This document shows positions 23,201 to 34,185 of a stretch of DNA of 64,000 nucleotides, in pieces. The stretch covers positions 39,306,546-39,370,545 of the forward strand of contig CM047428.1 in NCBI GenBank assembly GCA_026168455.1, in the 5' to 3' direction. Each line of letters opens with the position of its first letter. Position 1 is the stretch's first letter. The position numbers and the translations under genes were made by a program. Below the pieces are notes generated by a model. The model searched no databases, had not been told where the DNA came from, and worked only from the letters and a program-made list of their open reading frames with translations. The stretch comes from Theocolax elegans. Taxonomy: Eukaryota > Arthropoda > Insecta > Hymenoptera > Cerocephalidae.

Positions 23201-23629
23201 TAACTAGCAATTTTTTAAATTCTTTAATTTTATAATCTTCAAACTTTTATGCGATCTGACGGAGGCAAAGGAAAAAAAAATCTTAGAAACGTTAGATATT
23301 TTTAATATAAGCAACGTTTCAGGCTATTTATTAGACACAAAAAAAACAAAATTACAATTGAGAACGCACATATGAAAATATACTGATAATAAATGATTTT
23401 ATACCTTTAATCGGATTATAGATGCGTCAAATGATCTGTTAAATTTTGTGTACATCGTCGTGTTTATATAAGCAGCGAGTGTTAACACAGGAAACTTCAA
23501 ACGGTTGTTAATTAGGCATTTAAATTTCTAAGAACTCTTAAATAAGTGGTATTTAAAAATTTATTATCCTCTTTCTTGTTGATATTATTACTATCAATTT
23601 TTTTGAAGAAAATTCCTAAATAATAAATC

Positions 23630-24205
23630 TGATTGATTTGTCACTACGTCAGATAAAGGTAATAAAACTGTTGGCATGTATAAGTCAGAGTATATATCAA
23701 GAATGACAGAAATCTTTAACGATAATTCGGTATATAAAGTTAATAAAAAGAATCCATTAAAAAATTTACAATCTGATACTTCGAACATTTTAAAAAATTG
23801 AAATAATAATGGCTTTTTAAAATATAAGTTTCATAATAATGCTTTTACTTGTTCTAATACTAATCTAGCTAAAGGTTACGGGTTACCAAAAATCCAAATG
23901 TTTAATAACCCTTTAAGACCTATCATTTCATTAGTTAACAGCCCTACACACCTTCTGGCTAAAATTGTATATACAGAAATAAAATCAACTACTAAACCAC
24001 TAAAATCACATATAAATAATAGTTTTGAATTGAAAAAAAATTAAAACAATACATACTAGACGAGAATTGTGTTTTAATGTCTTTAGATGTGATTTCACTT
24101 TTTACAAACATTTCTTGTAATTTATATAAATATAATATTCCTTTTAATGAGATTTTAGAATGTACAAAATTTCTGTATAACACTTTTTTTAGATTTAAAG
24201 GGAGG
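23630..24205 (+). pseudogene. Penelope-like element reverse transcriptase fragment 2
   Basis: Plus-strand fragments give SDKGNKTVGMYKSEYI, then YGLPKI...PLRPIIS...NSPTHLLAK near 23880-23965. The catalytic-region motif VLMSLDVISLFTNI follows (about 24070-24120), then the F.EILE..KFLYNTFFRFKG segment that normally precedes the GTPMGSPLSP box. A stop near 23798 and a one-base slip in the A8 run near 24035 break the frame. The sequence ends abruptly at about 24205. This is a different copy from the minus-strand fragment at 18050-19708. Confidence 0.8.
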
Positions 24206-24380
24206 GTAAAGCAAAAATTTTCCCAATCGGCCGTACAGCAAGGGGGCACTGCGGTCAGGTGGTACATACGTAGTGATAGAATAAAAAATAATTTATTAGT
24301 TTTTGTAGGATACATTATCACAAAAATAATTAACAGAGCGGCGTAGCCAATGCTAAAATTATTAATTGTAATACCCGAGA
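24206..24380. other. short unassigned insert at the Penelope breakpoint
   Basis: GGGAGGGTAAAGC begins exactly where the Penelope coding sequence stops. The stretch to about 24380 matches neither Penelope nor repeat A. It may be a small element end. Confidence 0.3.
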
Positions 24381-25605
24381 CATTGGAAAAAATTCGTATT
24401 TTCAACGCGAAATGGGAAATACGGAGGCAGTGTTGCGGACGCTTTACGTTTGCTACACTTTCTCGACACGGTTTCAAACGCTTTGACGTTTTGATGAAAA
24501 AGTAAGTGTTTGGTGATATAGGTGGAATAAAATAGCAAAAACTTTCTTGTCCGATATGCGGCTAAAGTTTACAAAATCCTCACATAAGTTGAAAGTCGAT
24601 GAGACAATCAGTGTAGCAGACGACATGCATTCTTCTTCTCCGCCATGGAAAACCGTTAGGTCCTAAATGTCCCGGTAGATGGCGACAAGCAGACATTTCA
24701 TTATCAAAAGTATTTGGTTCTCAATTCGTTATTGAATTTTTCAGATTTTAAATTAAATTGTTTTTGAAAATTACCTACAAGGTATTGTTTACTCAATTTC
24801 CATATAAAATATTCTTGTATGTTAAAAATCTCTCCTTTACATTTTGGTGTAAAATTACACAATTGCAATTCCAACTTTTATACGTACCTAATTTTGTTGG
24901 TTGAAAAGCAAAAAGCTGTACAAAACTTTAGTGCTATGTAAAGTACATAAAAGTTACACGTATAGGTGTGAAATTTATTCTAGAAATAAATAATATAAAT
25001 AACATTATAATCAAACGAAATATTTAGTTATAATCAACACTATTGCAGCAAATCATTCATAATATTTGAATATACATATATATGACTTGCCGTCTTTTTT
25101 ATTATTTAATTGATATAAAATATTGATCACAATATTGATGTTGTATGCGTTATAAGATAAAAACATAAACAGACGAAAAGTGGTAAATTTTCAGAAAACG
25201 TGTTAATATAGAATATAAGCGTAACAAACATGCAGCTATTTTAAAAAGGTTTTGAAGTATATTATCATTGTAAAACATTATAAACACATGAAAGGGTTGC
25301 GACAATAGAAATATTGTCGCGAGAAACATTTATGTTATAACCTTCCCGGAAAGGTTCGACCGTTGAGACGGCTCCCGAAATTGTTAAAGAAAAACAATTC
25401 CGGGACGTGGCCCGACGGTTGGTCTTTCCCGGGGAAGTGTCGACAAGCGCGTGAGGGATCGGCGGGGTAATTAACCCGATTGGTCCGATCGCGGTAACGG
25501 GGACCAATCGGGCGTGACGAGTTTTCGGCGGCCCGCGCCGTGGCGGACGGCGTCGCGCTGCGCGGGCAGTCTCGCCGTGGATGCCGTGAAGAAGAGTCTC
25601 GCTGT
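24381..25605 (+). repeat. repeat A/B, plus-strand copy
   Basis: Part A (about 24381-24990) and part B (about 24991-25605) recur in reverse at 29641-30425 (B and the inner part of A). A alone also recurs at 29100-29640 in reverse and, diverged, at 28171-28530. B is CpG-rich and contains perfect hairpins (GCGACAATA/TATTGTCGC; CCCGATTGGTCC/GGACCAATCGGG). I do not recognise the family. GTG- and CTG-started ORFs here have no domain. Confidence 0.7.
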
Positions 25606-25982
25606 GCATGCCGTTAGCTACGGATCTCCATGCTATCGACGTCATTGCCCTTTTTCTTCCGTGCCGAAGAGTTTCGGTGTGTGGTCGCGTATGATTACAG
25701 GTGCAGTGAGGTGTTCCCTGTGTGTGCTGCCAACGCCATTCAGGTTCTTCAGGGATTTCGTGGGCGAGAGGAGTTCTCCCCCCCCCCCCATGGATCGAGA
25801 AGGTGTCGTTGGAGCGAGGGAGAGAGGAAGGGTCGAGCCGTCATCTAGGAGTCTCTCCCCGGGGCTATCGGCGGTTCGAGGACCAGGACCGTACCGGAGG
25901 AAACTGAGTGGCGACAAGGCGGGTAACGGCGGCGTGTTTTGACGCGCTGTCTTACCGCTATCCCGACCGAGTGTTTGTGTTT

Positions 25983-26029
<47 letters not shown>
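25606..26029. other. CpG-rich unassigned sequence ending in (GA)n
   Basis: GC-rich sequence with a C10 run (25780s) leads into a (GA)n microsatellite at about 25984-26029. It seems contiguous in origin with 27806-28160 across the retrotransposon insertion, because (GA)n occurs on both sides. Confidence 0.45.
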
Positions 26030-26031
<2 letters not shown>

Positions 26032-26330
26032 ATTGATTGATAACTGATTTTTATTAGTGCCAAGGAAAAAATATCCGTACGGCACAAGAGTATTATAATT
26101 TACATTTACATTTTATATATTACAATATTATATAGTACAATAGATATCTATGTATATTTGTGTTTACACGAGTATCTAGACGTTCACAGCCATTACATTA
26201 TAATAAAAATTTAATTTTGATTTAATTTCGCAGTTCATTTACAATATATATATATACATCCTAGTAATCTTTACTAAAAACCAGAATTTACATGTTTGCA
26301 TAATTCACGACTTATATAAACCCTTTTGTG
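26030..26330 (-). mobile_element. 3' UTR and tail of CR1-like element 2
   Basis: Downstream (minus strand) of the RT C-terminus there is about 300 bp of AT-rich untranslated sequence ending in ATCAATCAATCA, directly against (TC)n. A short tandem-repeat tail instead of poly(A) is typical of CR1/Jockey-group elements. Confidence 0.65.
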
Positions 26331-27805
26331 TTAGCAATCTCTCTGCAAATATCCTTTCAGCAAGTGTTTAAACATGGCTATTGATGGGTTGTTTCTAATC
26401 TCCAAAGGTAGATTATTCCAGTACGACATTGCTGATACATGGAACGAAGATTTATAGGAGTCTCTAGTCGCTATCGGTAAATTAAAAACTATATCAGCTC
26501 TCCTAGACCTACGATTTTCATCACTCACAAGTCTCCGATCATCATAAAGATAATTTGGCCTGTGCGATAGTAGCAATTTGTACATAAAGATGCCGAGAAA
26601 GTAAGAACGTCTATCCTTTATAGATAGCCAACCAAGACGTTCATAAAAGGGTTTCAAGGCCACGTCTCTCTTCAGATGAAAAATAAAACGGATCACCGTG
26701 TTACAAAGCCTATGAAGCTTGATTTCTAAGTAAGAAGGAAGATCGTTCATTATGAGACACCCATAATCGAAGTGTGGTATATTAGAGAACTTGCTAGTAG
26801 TGATCGCGCTCTTACTGGTAATCTGTAGCCTCTATAGCGAAGACGATGAAGCAAACCATGGATAGTAGAGGAAGTTCGTGCAATTTGGGTATTCCATGAG
26901 AGGTCATGAGTGAGAATAATTCCAAGACTTTTTACTGAATCGGATAACGAAACCTGGTTATCACCAACTTGGATGGGAATAAAGTCTTGACCCCGTAGAC
27001 GCATTGAGACCTGTGTAGAAGCGACAAGTATTGCTTTTGTTTTGGCCACATTCAGGTTCAAACCATTTTGAGTAACCCAAGCCACTATCGATTTTATATC
27101 TTCATTTAGTTTAACAATTGTTTCATTTATATCAGCTGGCCTACATTTTATGTATATTTTCAAATCGTCAGCAAATAACATAGGTCTACAAAACTTAACA
27201 ACTTTAACCAGAGGGTTTATGTATATTAAAAACAGGATCGGACCTGGGGTAGAACCCTGAGGAACACCAGAGGTAACCTGGATAAATTTCGAGAGCGAGT
27301 TGTCTAAATTAAGAACTGCTTGAGAACGATCAGTAAGATATGAATGTATCCATCTTAGTGCTTTCTCTGAAAAGTTTAGCTCTTTCAACCTCAGAAGAAG
27401 AATACTATGATTAATAGTATCAATAGCACGACTTAAATCAAAAAGATCCATTAATGTAACCATGCCTTTTTCAAAACCAAACCTAATATCGTCCGTAGTT
27501 TTCAATAAATCGGATTGGGTACTAAAACCACTTCGAAAACCCGATTGAAAAGGTGATAACAGAAGCATAGACTCCAAATAATCGACTATTTGCCTTGTTA
27601 TAAGGCTATCAAAAACCTTAGCAAAATGCGGTAAGTTCGCTATAGGTCGAGTGTCAGCCATGCATTGAGGTTTAGTTTTCTTTGACAATGGTATCACCGT
27701 CGACTTCTTCCAAATGGATGGATACAAACCCAGATCAACCGATTTATTGAAAAATTCTACCAAGAAAGGCACTACGCAGTCAAGAACATCTGCGAAAAAC
27801 GACAC
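26331..27805 (-). pseudogene. CR1-like reverse transcriptase, 5'-truncated
   Basis: Two minus-strand frames, 27805-26750 and 26750-26331, join through a single frameshift near 26760. The first has SDTRPIAN-type block ADTRPIANLPHFAK, SPFQSGFRSGFST, motif A region LFDLSRAIDTINH, motif B SGVPQGSTPGPILF, motif C LFADD, and the NGLNLN..KTK block. The second has the thumb and C-terminal YWNNLPLEIRN segment. Upstream RT, endonuclease and ORF1 are missing, since the 5' end stops in (GA)n at 27806, as expected for 5' truncation during target-primed insertion. Fewer breaks than element 1 suggest a younger copy. Confidence 0.85.
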
Positions 27806-27860
<55 letters not shown>

Positions 27861-27890
27861 TAGAGATAGAGAGAGAAAGAGATAGAGAGA
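27806..27890. repeat. (GA)n microsatellite
   Basis: A GA/GAAA run at the 5' edge of the truncated retrotransposon. The matching (GA)n at 25984-26029 lies at its 3' edge. Confidence 0.9.
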
Positions 27891-28170
27891 TCGTGTGTGT
27901 GTCGCGTGTGAATAGTTTGTCGCGACGAGAGTGATCGGGTTGTATATTGATATAGAGCGCGAATTAATTACAATACCTCTTGTAAACATCTATTTATTCA
28001 GTGAGATTTATTAAAGAGTTTTTGTCATTGTTGAAATTTGCGTGTACTCTTTATTCCCGTTTCCCCCTCCTTTTTGTCCCGAATTAGGAGCCGCAGGAGA
28101 CCGGAACTCCCTTTGAGAGAAATGCCAGGTGAGTAAGGTTCCCCGCGAACGAGTGCGGGGAATCATCTGC
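27891..28170. other. unassigned sequence, possible LTR fragment
   Basis: This contains a GTGTGTGTCGCG segment, an ATTTATTAAAGAG polyadenylation-like block and the GC-rich GGAGCCGCAGGAGACCGG. It suggests an LTR-to-leader junction, but no ORF or second LTR supports that. Confidence 0.25.
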
Positions 28171-28530
28171 ATTCTTTACATTTGCCACACATTCTTGACA
28201 GGATTTCAAACGTTTTGATGTTTTGATGAATAAGTAAGTATATGGAGATGTAGGTGGAATAGAATAACAAAAAAATTTCTTGTCCGATATGCTGCTATAA
28301 ACTTATACAGACCTCGCATAAGTTGAAAAGCTACCAGACAATTAGTTTAGCGGACGACACGCATTCTTCTTCGACATGGAAAACCGTTACTTCCTAAATG
28401 TACCGATAGATGGCGCCAAAACACATTTCATTAATGTATTTGCTTCTCAATTCTTTATTCAATATTATAGATATTTAAATTAAATTGCTTGTCAACATTC
28501 GTTAATGTCAAGCTGTAGAAAAAATTATCT
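28171..28530 (+). repeat. repeat A, diverged copy
   Basis: It aligns with 24430-24760 (for example TTTTGATGAATAAGTAAGT and GATAGATGGCGCC) but has many substitutions and small indels, so it is an older copy in the same orientation. Confidence 0.6.
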
Positions 28531-29099
28531 AAAGATTAGTCAAAATGTATTTGTTTATCATTTGCTCAAAATCTTTGATTTGTTTTGGTTAAAAATAGTC
28601 CCAATCATAATAAAGTGAATTTTAATTCTTTCCAAAAATCAAACTGTTTATACAGTACAATACTTATGTCACTAAATAGTTGGATTTCACAGGATGGATT
28701 TTTTAGCCTGACTTTTATCTCCATGCTTACGGTCTAAATGTCGTTTCGGGGCCTACGGGGGAGCCTCTCGCCGCGACGCTCGAGAAGCGGGGCTCCCCCG
28801 TAGACTCACTGACCTTTATTCCTGTGGATAAGAGTGAATAAATGTTTACTTCTAACGTGTAGTACCCCGTATGGATTAAAAATCATAGGCTGATCATTAC
28901 AACAAATGTATTTATTTACCGTTTGCTCAAAATATTTCATGTTGTTCAATCATATTTAAATGTTACGAATCATTTGCTACAATAATGTTAATTGTACAGC
29001 CTATAAATTGATAAATAGATATTTCATATAATATTTCATATAAATAAATTATATTATTTATATTATTTATTTCTATTCATGTAATTTTTATCTACAATT
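28531..29099. other. AT-rich spacer with a GC hairpin
   Basis: Mostly unassigned. A strong hairpin CTACGGGGGAGCC / GGCTCCCCCGTAG spans 28757-28808 in otherwise AT-rich DNA. The surroundings weakly resemble the inner part of repeat A. Confidence 0.45.
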
Positions 29100-29640
29100 A
29101 CATAGCACTAAAAAGCTTATGAAGATCTTTTTGCTTTTCAACGCCCAAATTTAGGTATGAATAAAAGTTGGAAGTCAAATTGTGTAGTTCTATCCCCAAA
29201 ATGTAATGGAGAGATTTTTAATAAACAAAAATTGTTTTTATGGAAAATGAGTAAACAATATCCAGTTGATAATTTTGAAAACAATTTAATTTAAACCAAG
29301 TGCATGAAATTTTGGTAATGAAATCTATGCTTGGCGCCATCTACAGGGACATTTAGGACCTAACAGTTTTCGATGGCGGAGAAGAAGAATGCATGTCGTC
29401 TGCTACACTGATTGTCTCATCGACTTTCAACTTATGTGAGGATATTGTAAATTTATAGCCGCATATCGGACAAGAAAGTTTTTGCTATTTTATTCCACCT
29501 ATATCACCAAACACTTACTTTTTCATCAAAACGTCAAAGCGTTTAAAACCGTGTCGAGAAAGTGTAGCAAACGTAAAGTGTCCGCAACACTGCCTCCGTA
29601 TTTCCCATTTCGCGTTGAAAATTCGAATTTTCTCTTCTTC
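29100..29640 (-). repeat. repeat A, minus-strand copy
   Basis: This is the reverse complement of about 24381-24920. It includes AGATGGCG-type sites and a GTAAGTG following an ORF-like stretch. Its outer end joins directly to repeat B at about 29635. Confidence 0.7.
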
Positions 29641-30425
29641 ACGGCATCCACGGCAAGACTGCCCTCGCAGCGCGACGCCGTCCGCCACGGCGCGGGCCGC
29701 CGAAAACTCGTCACGCCCGATTGGTCCCCGTTACCGCGATCGGACCAATCGGGTTAATTACCCCGCCGATCCCTCACGCGCTTGTCGCCACTTCCCCGGG
29801 AAAGACCAACCGTCGGGCCACGTCTCAGAATTGTTTTTCTTTAACAATTTCGGGAGCCGTCTCAACGGTCGAACCTTTCCGGGAAGGTTATAACATAAAT
29901 GTTTCTCGCGACAATATTTCTATTGTCGCAACCCTTTCATGTGTTTATAATGTTTTACAATGATAATATACTTCAAAACCTTTTTAAAATAGCTGCATGT
30001 TTGTTACGCTTATATTCTATATTAACACGTTTTCTGAAAATTTACCACTTTTCGTCTGTTTATGTTTTTATCTTATAACGCATACAACATCAATATTGTG
30101 ATCAATATTTTATATCAATTAAATAATAAAAAAGACGGCAAGTCATATATATGTATATTCAAATATTATGAATGATTTGCTGCAATAGTGTTAATTATAA
30201 CTAAATATTTCGTTTGATTATAATGTTATTTATATTATTTATTTCTAGAATAAATTTCATACCTATACGTGTAACTTTTATGTACTTTACATAGCACTAA
30301 AGTTTTGTACAGCTTTTTGCTTTTCAACCAACAAAATTAGGCACGTATAAAAGTTGGAATTGCAATTGTGTAATTTTACACCAAAATGTAAAGGAGAGAT
30401 TTTCAACATACAAGAATATTTTATA
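29641..30425 (-). repeat. repeat B plus inner A, minus-strand copy
   Basis: This is the reverse complement of about 24780-25605. From 29752 onward it is also part of the 1876-bp tandem duplication, so it reappears at 31628-32301. Confidence 0.75.
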
Positions 30426-31627
30426 TGGTAATTTGAAACTTTGTCTTGTCCCTCACACTTGCGCCTGAGCTTTACAACGCGAATCATAAGAGGGTAGACT
30501 GACTCCAGCTTGCACTGTTCAATAAAGTTTGCTTTAGCGGTTGGATTTTCCACCCCAACTTCCACTCTAAATTTTTTGCAATATCGAGGTTATTCCGCCT
30601 AGAGTGGTAATTAGGCGGCCAAATTTTCTGCACAGCTCAACTACGGAGGCGCCTCTCTTGAAATTAATCGGAACCACAGCCGTCTCAGCTCCCCTTCTCT
30701 CATCTCGCCGCCATACCGTTACAACGGTATTGGCGTACAATGGCTACTGCGAGAAGCTGCTTCGTCTGTAAAGTGCGCATAACTAGGAAAGACTATTCGG
30801 AGGTATGCCCAACGTGTAATAATATGACACACTCTCACTGTGTATTGATTATGCCTGACTCCAGTATACGGTGTTGCTGTCATAGTGCGTACTTCCGTAG
30901 CCTCGTGCGTTAGTAACGATTCAAGTCGGGCGGGGGCAGCATCTGCTGGGAAGCCGTTGCGATAGCGGATGCTCGTCTAGCTTGGTTTAGTAACTCTGAG
31001 CGCGCTATTGTGCAATTAGTGGAGAGAGTTGAAGTTAAGGTCGATGGAGTAGATTTTAAGCTTGACTCGATAAATGCTAAACTTAATACTAACGAACGTT
31101 TTGGCGAGGTGGGGGCTCGAGTTGAACGTTTTGAAGATAATGTTAATAGACTCTTTGATCGCGGAAATTCGACGCCGGCAGCTGTAGACGGTATTGGTGA
31201 CCTGGATAAAAACTCTTGCGATATTTTGCTCAAAGGTCTACCTAACGCTTCTACCTCAACTGATCTAAAATTAATTGAAACTATCTTGAACCATATTAAA
31301 CTTCCGTTTGTCGCGCCTCACGTTATCGAGATCCATCCACGGTCACCACGCTCAAATAATTCGAACCAAACGGTGAATGACACGTTAGTTCCCCCCTTGA
31401 CCAAGGGATTAGTTTGTAAGATCACTTCGCCTGCTGCTAGAGACCTAATTATGGAAAAGGCCCATCTATTAAAGGGTTTGACAACATCGAGTATTTTTAG
31501 AATGGGAGGGGGGTCATCCTTATTTATTAGGCCATTGTGACCGAAGACAGTACACGACCTTTGGTTAAAATCTCTTCGCAAAACAAAGAAGTTAGGTTAT
31601 TTGCGGCCGGCTGTTAAGAACTCTGTT
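29752..31627. repeat. tandem duplication 3, copy 1 (1876-bp period)
   Basis: This is identical, as far as I compared it, to 31628-33503. All translated frames in the two copies match exactly. The right breakpoint cuts the CR1-like ORF1 after AAGAACTCTGTTG, where copy 1 restarts at GGTTAATTACCCC. Confidence 0.9.
30740..31627 (+). pseudogene. CR1-like element 3 ORF1 (in duplication copy 1), broken
   Basis: ATG at 30740 begins a zinc motif (CFVC...VCPTC...HSHC...RCCC), homologous to ORF1 of element 1. Two consecutive stops TAG TAA (30911-30916) interrupt the frame. It then resumes through the coiled-coil-like segment, CDILLKGLPN and FRMGGGSSLFIRPL. There a TGA stands where element 1 has a tryptophan codon (RPLWPKD), and the frame goes on into VHDLWLKSLRK. 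The copy ends at the duplication breakpoint. Confidence 0.8.
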
Positions 31628-33503
31628 GGTTAATTACCCCGCCGATCCCTCACGCGCTTGTCGCCACTTCCCCGGGAAAGACCAACCGTCGGGCCACGTC
31701 TCAGAATTGTTTTTCTTTAACAATTTCGGGAGCCGTCTCAACGGTCGAACCTTTCCGGGAAGGTTATAACATAAATGTTTCTCGCGACAATATTTCTATT
31801 GTCGCAACCCTTTCATGTGTTTATAATGTTTTACAATGATAATATACTTCAAAACCTTTTTAAAATAGCTGCATGTTTGTTACGCTTATATTCTATATTA
31901 ACACGTTTTCTGAAAATTTACCACTTTTCGTCTGTTTATGTTTTTATCTTATAACGCATACAACATCAATATTGTGATCAATATTTTATATCAATTAAAT
32001 AATAAAAAAGACGGCAAGTCATATATATGTATATTCAAATATTATGAATGATTTGCTGCAATAGTGTTAATTATAACTAAATATTTCGTTTGATTATAAT
32101 GTTATTTATATTATTTATTTCTAGAATAAATTTCATACCTATACGTGTAACTTTTATGTACTTTACATAGCACTAAAGTTTTGTACAGCTTTTTGCTTTT
32201 CAACCAACAAAATTAGGCACGTATAAAAGTTGGAATTGCAATTGTGTAATTTTACACCAAAATGTAAAGGAGAGATTTTCAACATACAAGAATATTTTAT
32301 ATGGTAATTTGAAACTTTGTCTTGTCCCTCACACTTGCGCCTGAGCTTTACAACGCGAATCATAAGAGGGTAGACTGACTCCAGCTTGCACTGTTCAATA
32401 AAGTTTGCTTTAGCGGTTGGATTTTCCACCCCAACTTCCACTCTAAATTTTTTGCAATATCGAGGTTATTCCGCCTAGAGTGGTAATTAGGCGGCCAAAT
32501 TTTCTGCACAGCTCAACTACGGAGGCGCCTCTCTTGAAATTAATCGGAACCACAGCCGTCTCAGCTCCCCTTCTCTCATCTCGCCGCCATACCGTTACAA
32601 CGGTATTGGCGTACAATGGCTACTGCGAGAAGCTGCTTCGTCTGTAAAGTGCGCATAACTAGGAAAGACTATTCGGAGGTATGCCCAACGTGTAATAATA
32701 TGACACACTCTCACTGTGTATTGATTATGCCTGACTCCAGTATACGGTGTTGCTGTCATAGTGCGTACTTCCGTAGCCTCGTGCGTTAGTAACGATTCAA
32801 GTCGGGCGGGGGCAGCATCTGCTGGGAAGCCGTTGCGATAGCGGATGCTCGTCTAGCTTGGTTTAGTAACTCTGAGCGCGCTATTGTGCAATTAGTGGAG
32901 AGAGTTGAAGTTAAGGTCGATGGAGTAGATTTTAAGCTTGACTCGATAAATGCTAAACTTAATACTAACGAACGTTTTGGCGAGGTGGGGGCTCGAGTTG
33001 AACGTTTTGAAGATAATGTTAATAGACTCTTTGATCGCGGAAATTCGACGCCGGCAGCTGTAGACGGTATTGGTGACCTGGATAAAAACTCTTGCGATAT
33101 TTTGCTCAAAGGTCTACCTAACGCTTCTACCTCAACTGATCTAAAATTAATTGAAACTATCTTGAACCATATTAAACTTCCGTTTGTCGCGCCTCACGTT
33201 ATCGAGATCCATCCACGGTCACCACGCTCAAATAATTCGAACCAAACGGTGAATGACACGTTAGTTCCCCCCTTGACCAAGGGATTAGTTTGTAAGATCA
33301 CTTCGCCTGCTGCTAGAGACCTAATTATGGAAAAGGCCCATCTATTAAAGGGTTTGACAACATCGAGTATTTTTAGAATGGGAGGGGGGTCATCCTTATT
33401 TATTAGGCCATTGTGACCGAAGACAGTACACGACCTTTGGTTAAAATCTCTTCGCAAAACAAAGAAGTTAGGTTATTTGCGGCCGGCTGTTAAGAACTCT
33501 GTT
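31628..33503. repeat. tandem duplication 3, copy 2
   Basis: This second copy continues at 33504 into the authentic downstream part of the CR1-like element (GTTTACATGCGTAAGG), so this copy retains the original right junction. Confidence 0.9.
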
Positions 33504-33600
33504 GTTTACATGCGTAAGGAGAAAAAAGGAACATTAATACGTATTAATTCCGATGCTGAACTTTTCTCCTTACTGTTTAACCCTGTAATCCCTTTCTTAG
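32616..33600 (+). pseudogene. CR1-like element 3 ORF1 (in duplication copy 2), broken
   Basis: Same sequence as 30740-31627, but it continues past the breakpoint through VVYMRKEKKGTLIRINSDAE, the C-terminal block matching FIREKRDSLLILVDAS in element 1. At about 33590 it passes in frame into ORF2 endonuclease sequence (LNLSLINSEPIHH), showing that the ORF1 end and most of the endonuclease have been deleted. Confidence 0.8.
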
Positions 33601-34185
33601 TGGCCCTCAACTTATCACTCATCAACTCTGAACCAATTCATCATGCGGTCACATCCTCAGGTTGTACCTGAATTTAGTTATTTTAAATCAACAGCCCCTT
33701 TCGCCGTGGGCCACAACTTCATAACAATTTGGCTACTACTTGATAGAAATCCGCCCAAAATAAAAAGGTACTGGTCACGTGGTTTGGAGGGGATCAACCT
33801 CCATGAACTGGCTACTGCATTCAACACCATTTTCAACTCTAACACAATTCACTTAACACGAAATTCATCTGAACCTCATAACGTAAATCCTACTGAGTCG
33901 CCTGACCAGAATTTGAATTTGTATCTACACCGGAATCTTCGTTGCTCCTTGTCATGTTCTGACACTGACTCTTTTCTTGCTGCATGTTCTTATTCTACTA
34001 ACTTGTTGCCTTGTCCTCCTAACAACCATCTATCAAACATTCCATCACCTAATCCATTTTTCACTACTCACCACACAAATTCACTCAGCATGTCATCATC
34101 TAATTTATTTCCCATACCTAATCGCAGTCACCTATCCAGTGCAACAGTCCTATTTTATAAAATAAAAAAAATAATAAATAAATAA
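33590..34185 (+). pseudogene. CR1-like element 3 ORF2 endonuclease remnant
   Basis: NLSLINSEPIHH corresponds to NLSLVSSDPTHH of element 1, and the block around GHNFITIWLLLDRNPP...WSRGLEGINLHEL matches element 1 GHDSILLRLNLLRPK...ESRGLSGVDRAL. The codons after about 33860 are Ser/Pro/Asn/His-rich and lack RT motifs. A frameshift and stop near 33665 break the junction. The stretch ends in an ATAAATAAATAA tail near 34175-34184. Confidence 0.6.

Noticed and set aside
25514..26087. Proteins read from the CpG-rich and (GA)n segment
   Set aside because: Several overlapping frames on both strands, non-ATG starts, low-complexity SLSLSL or ER tracts from (GA)n.
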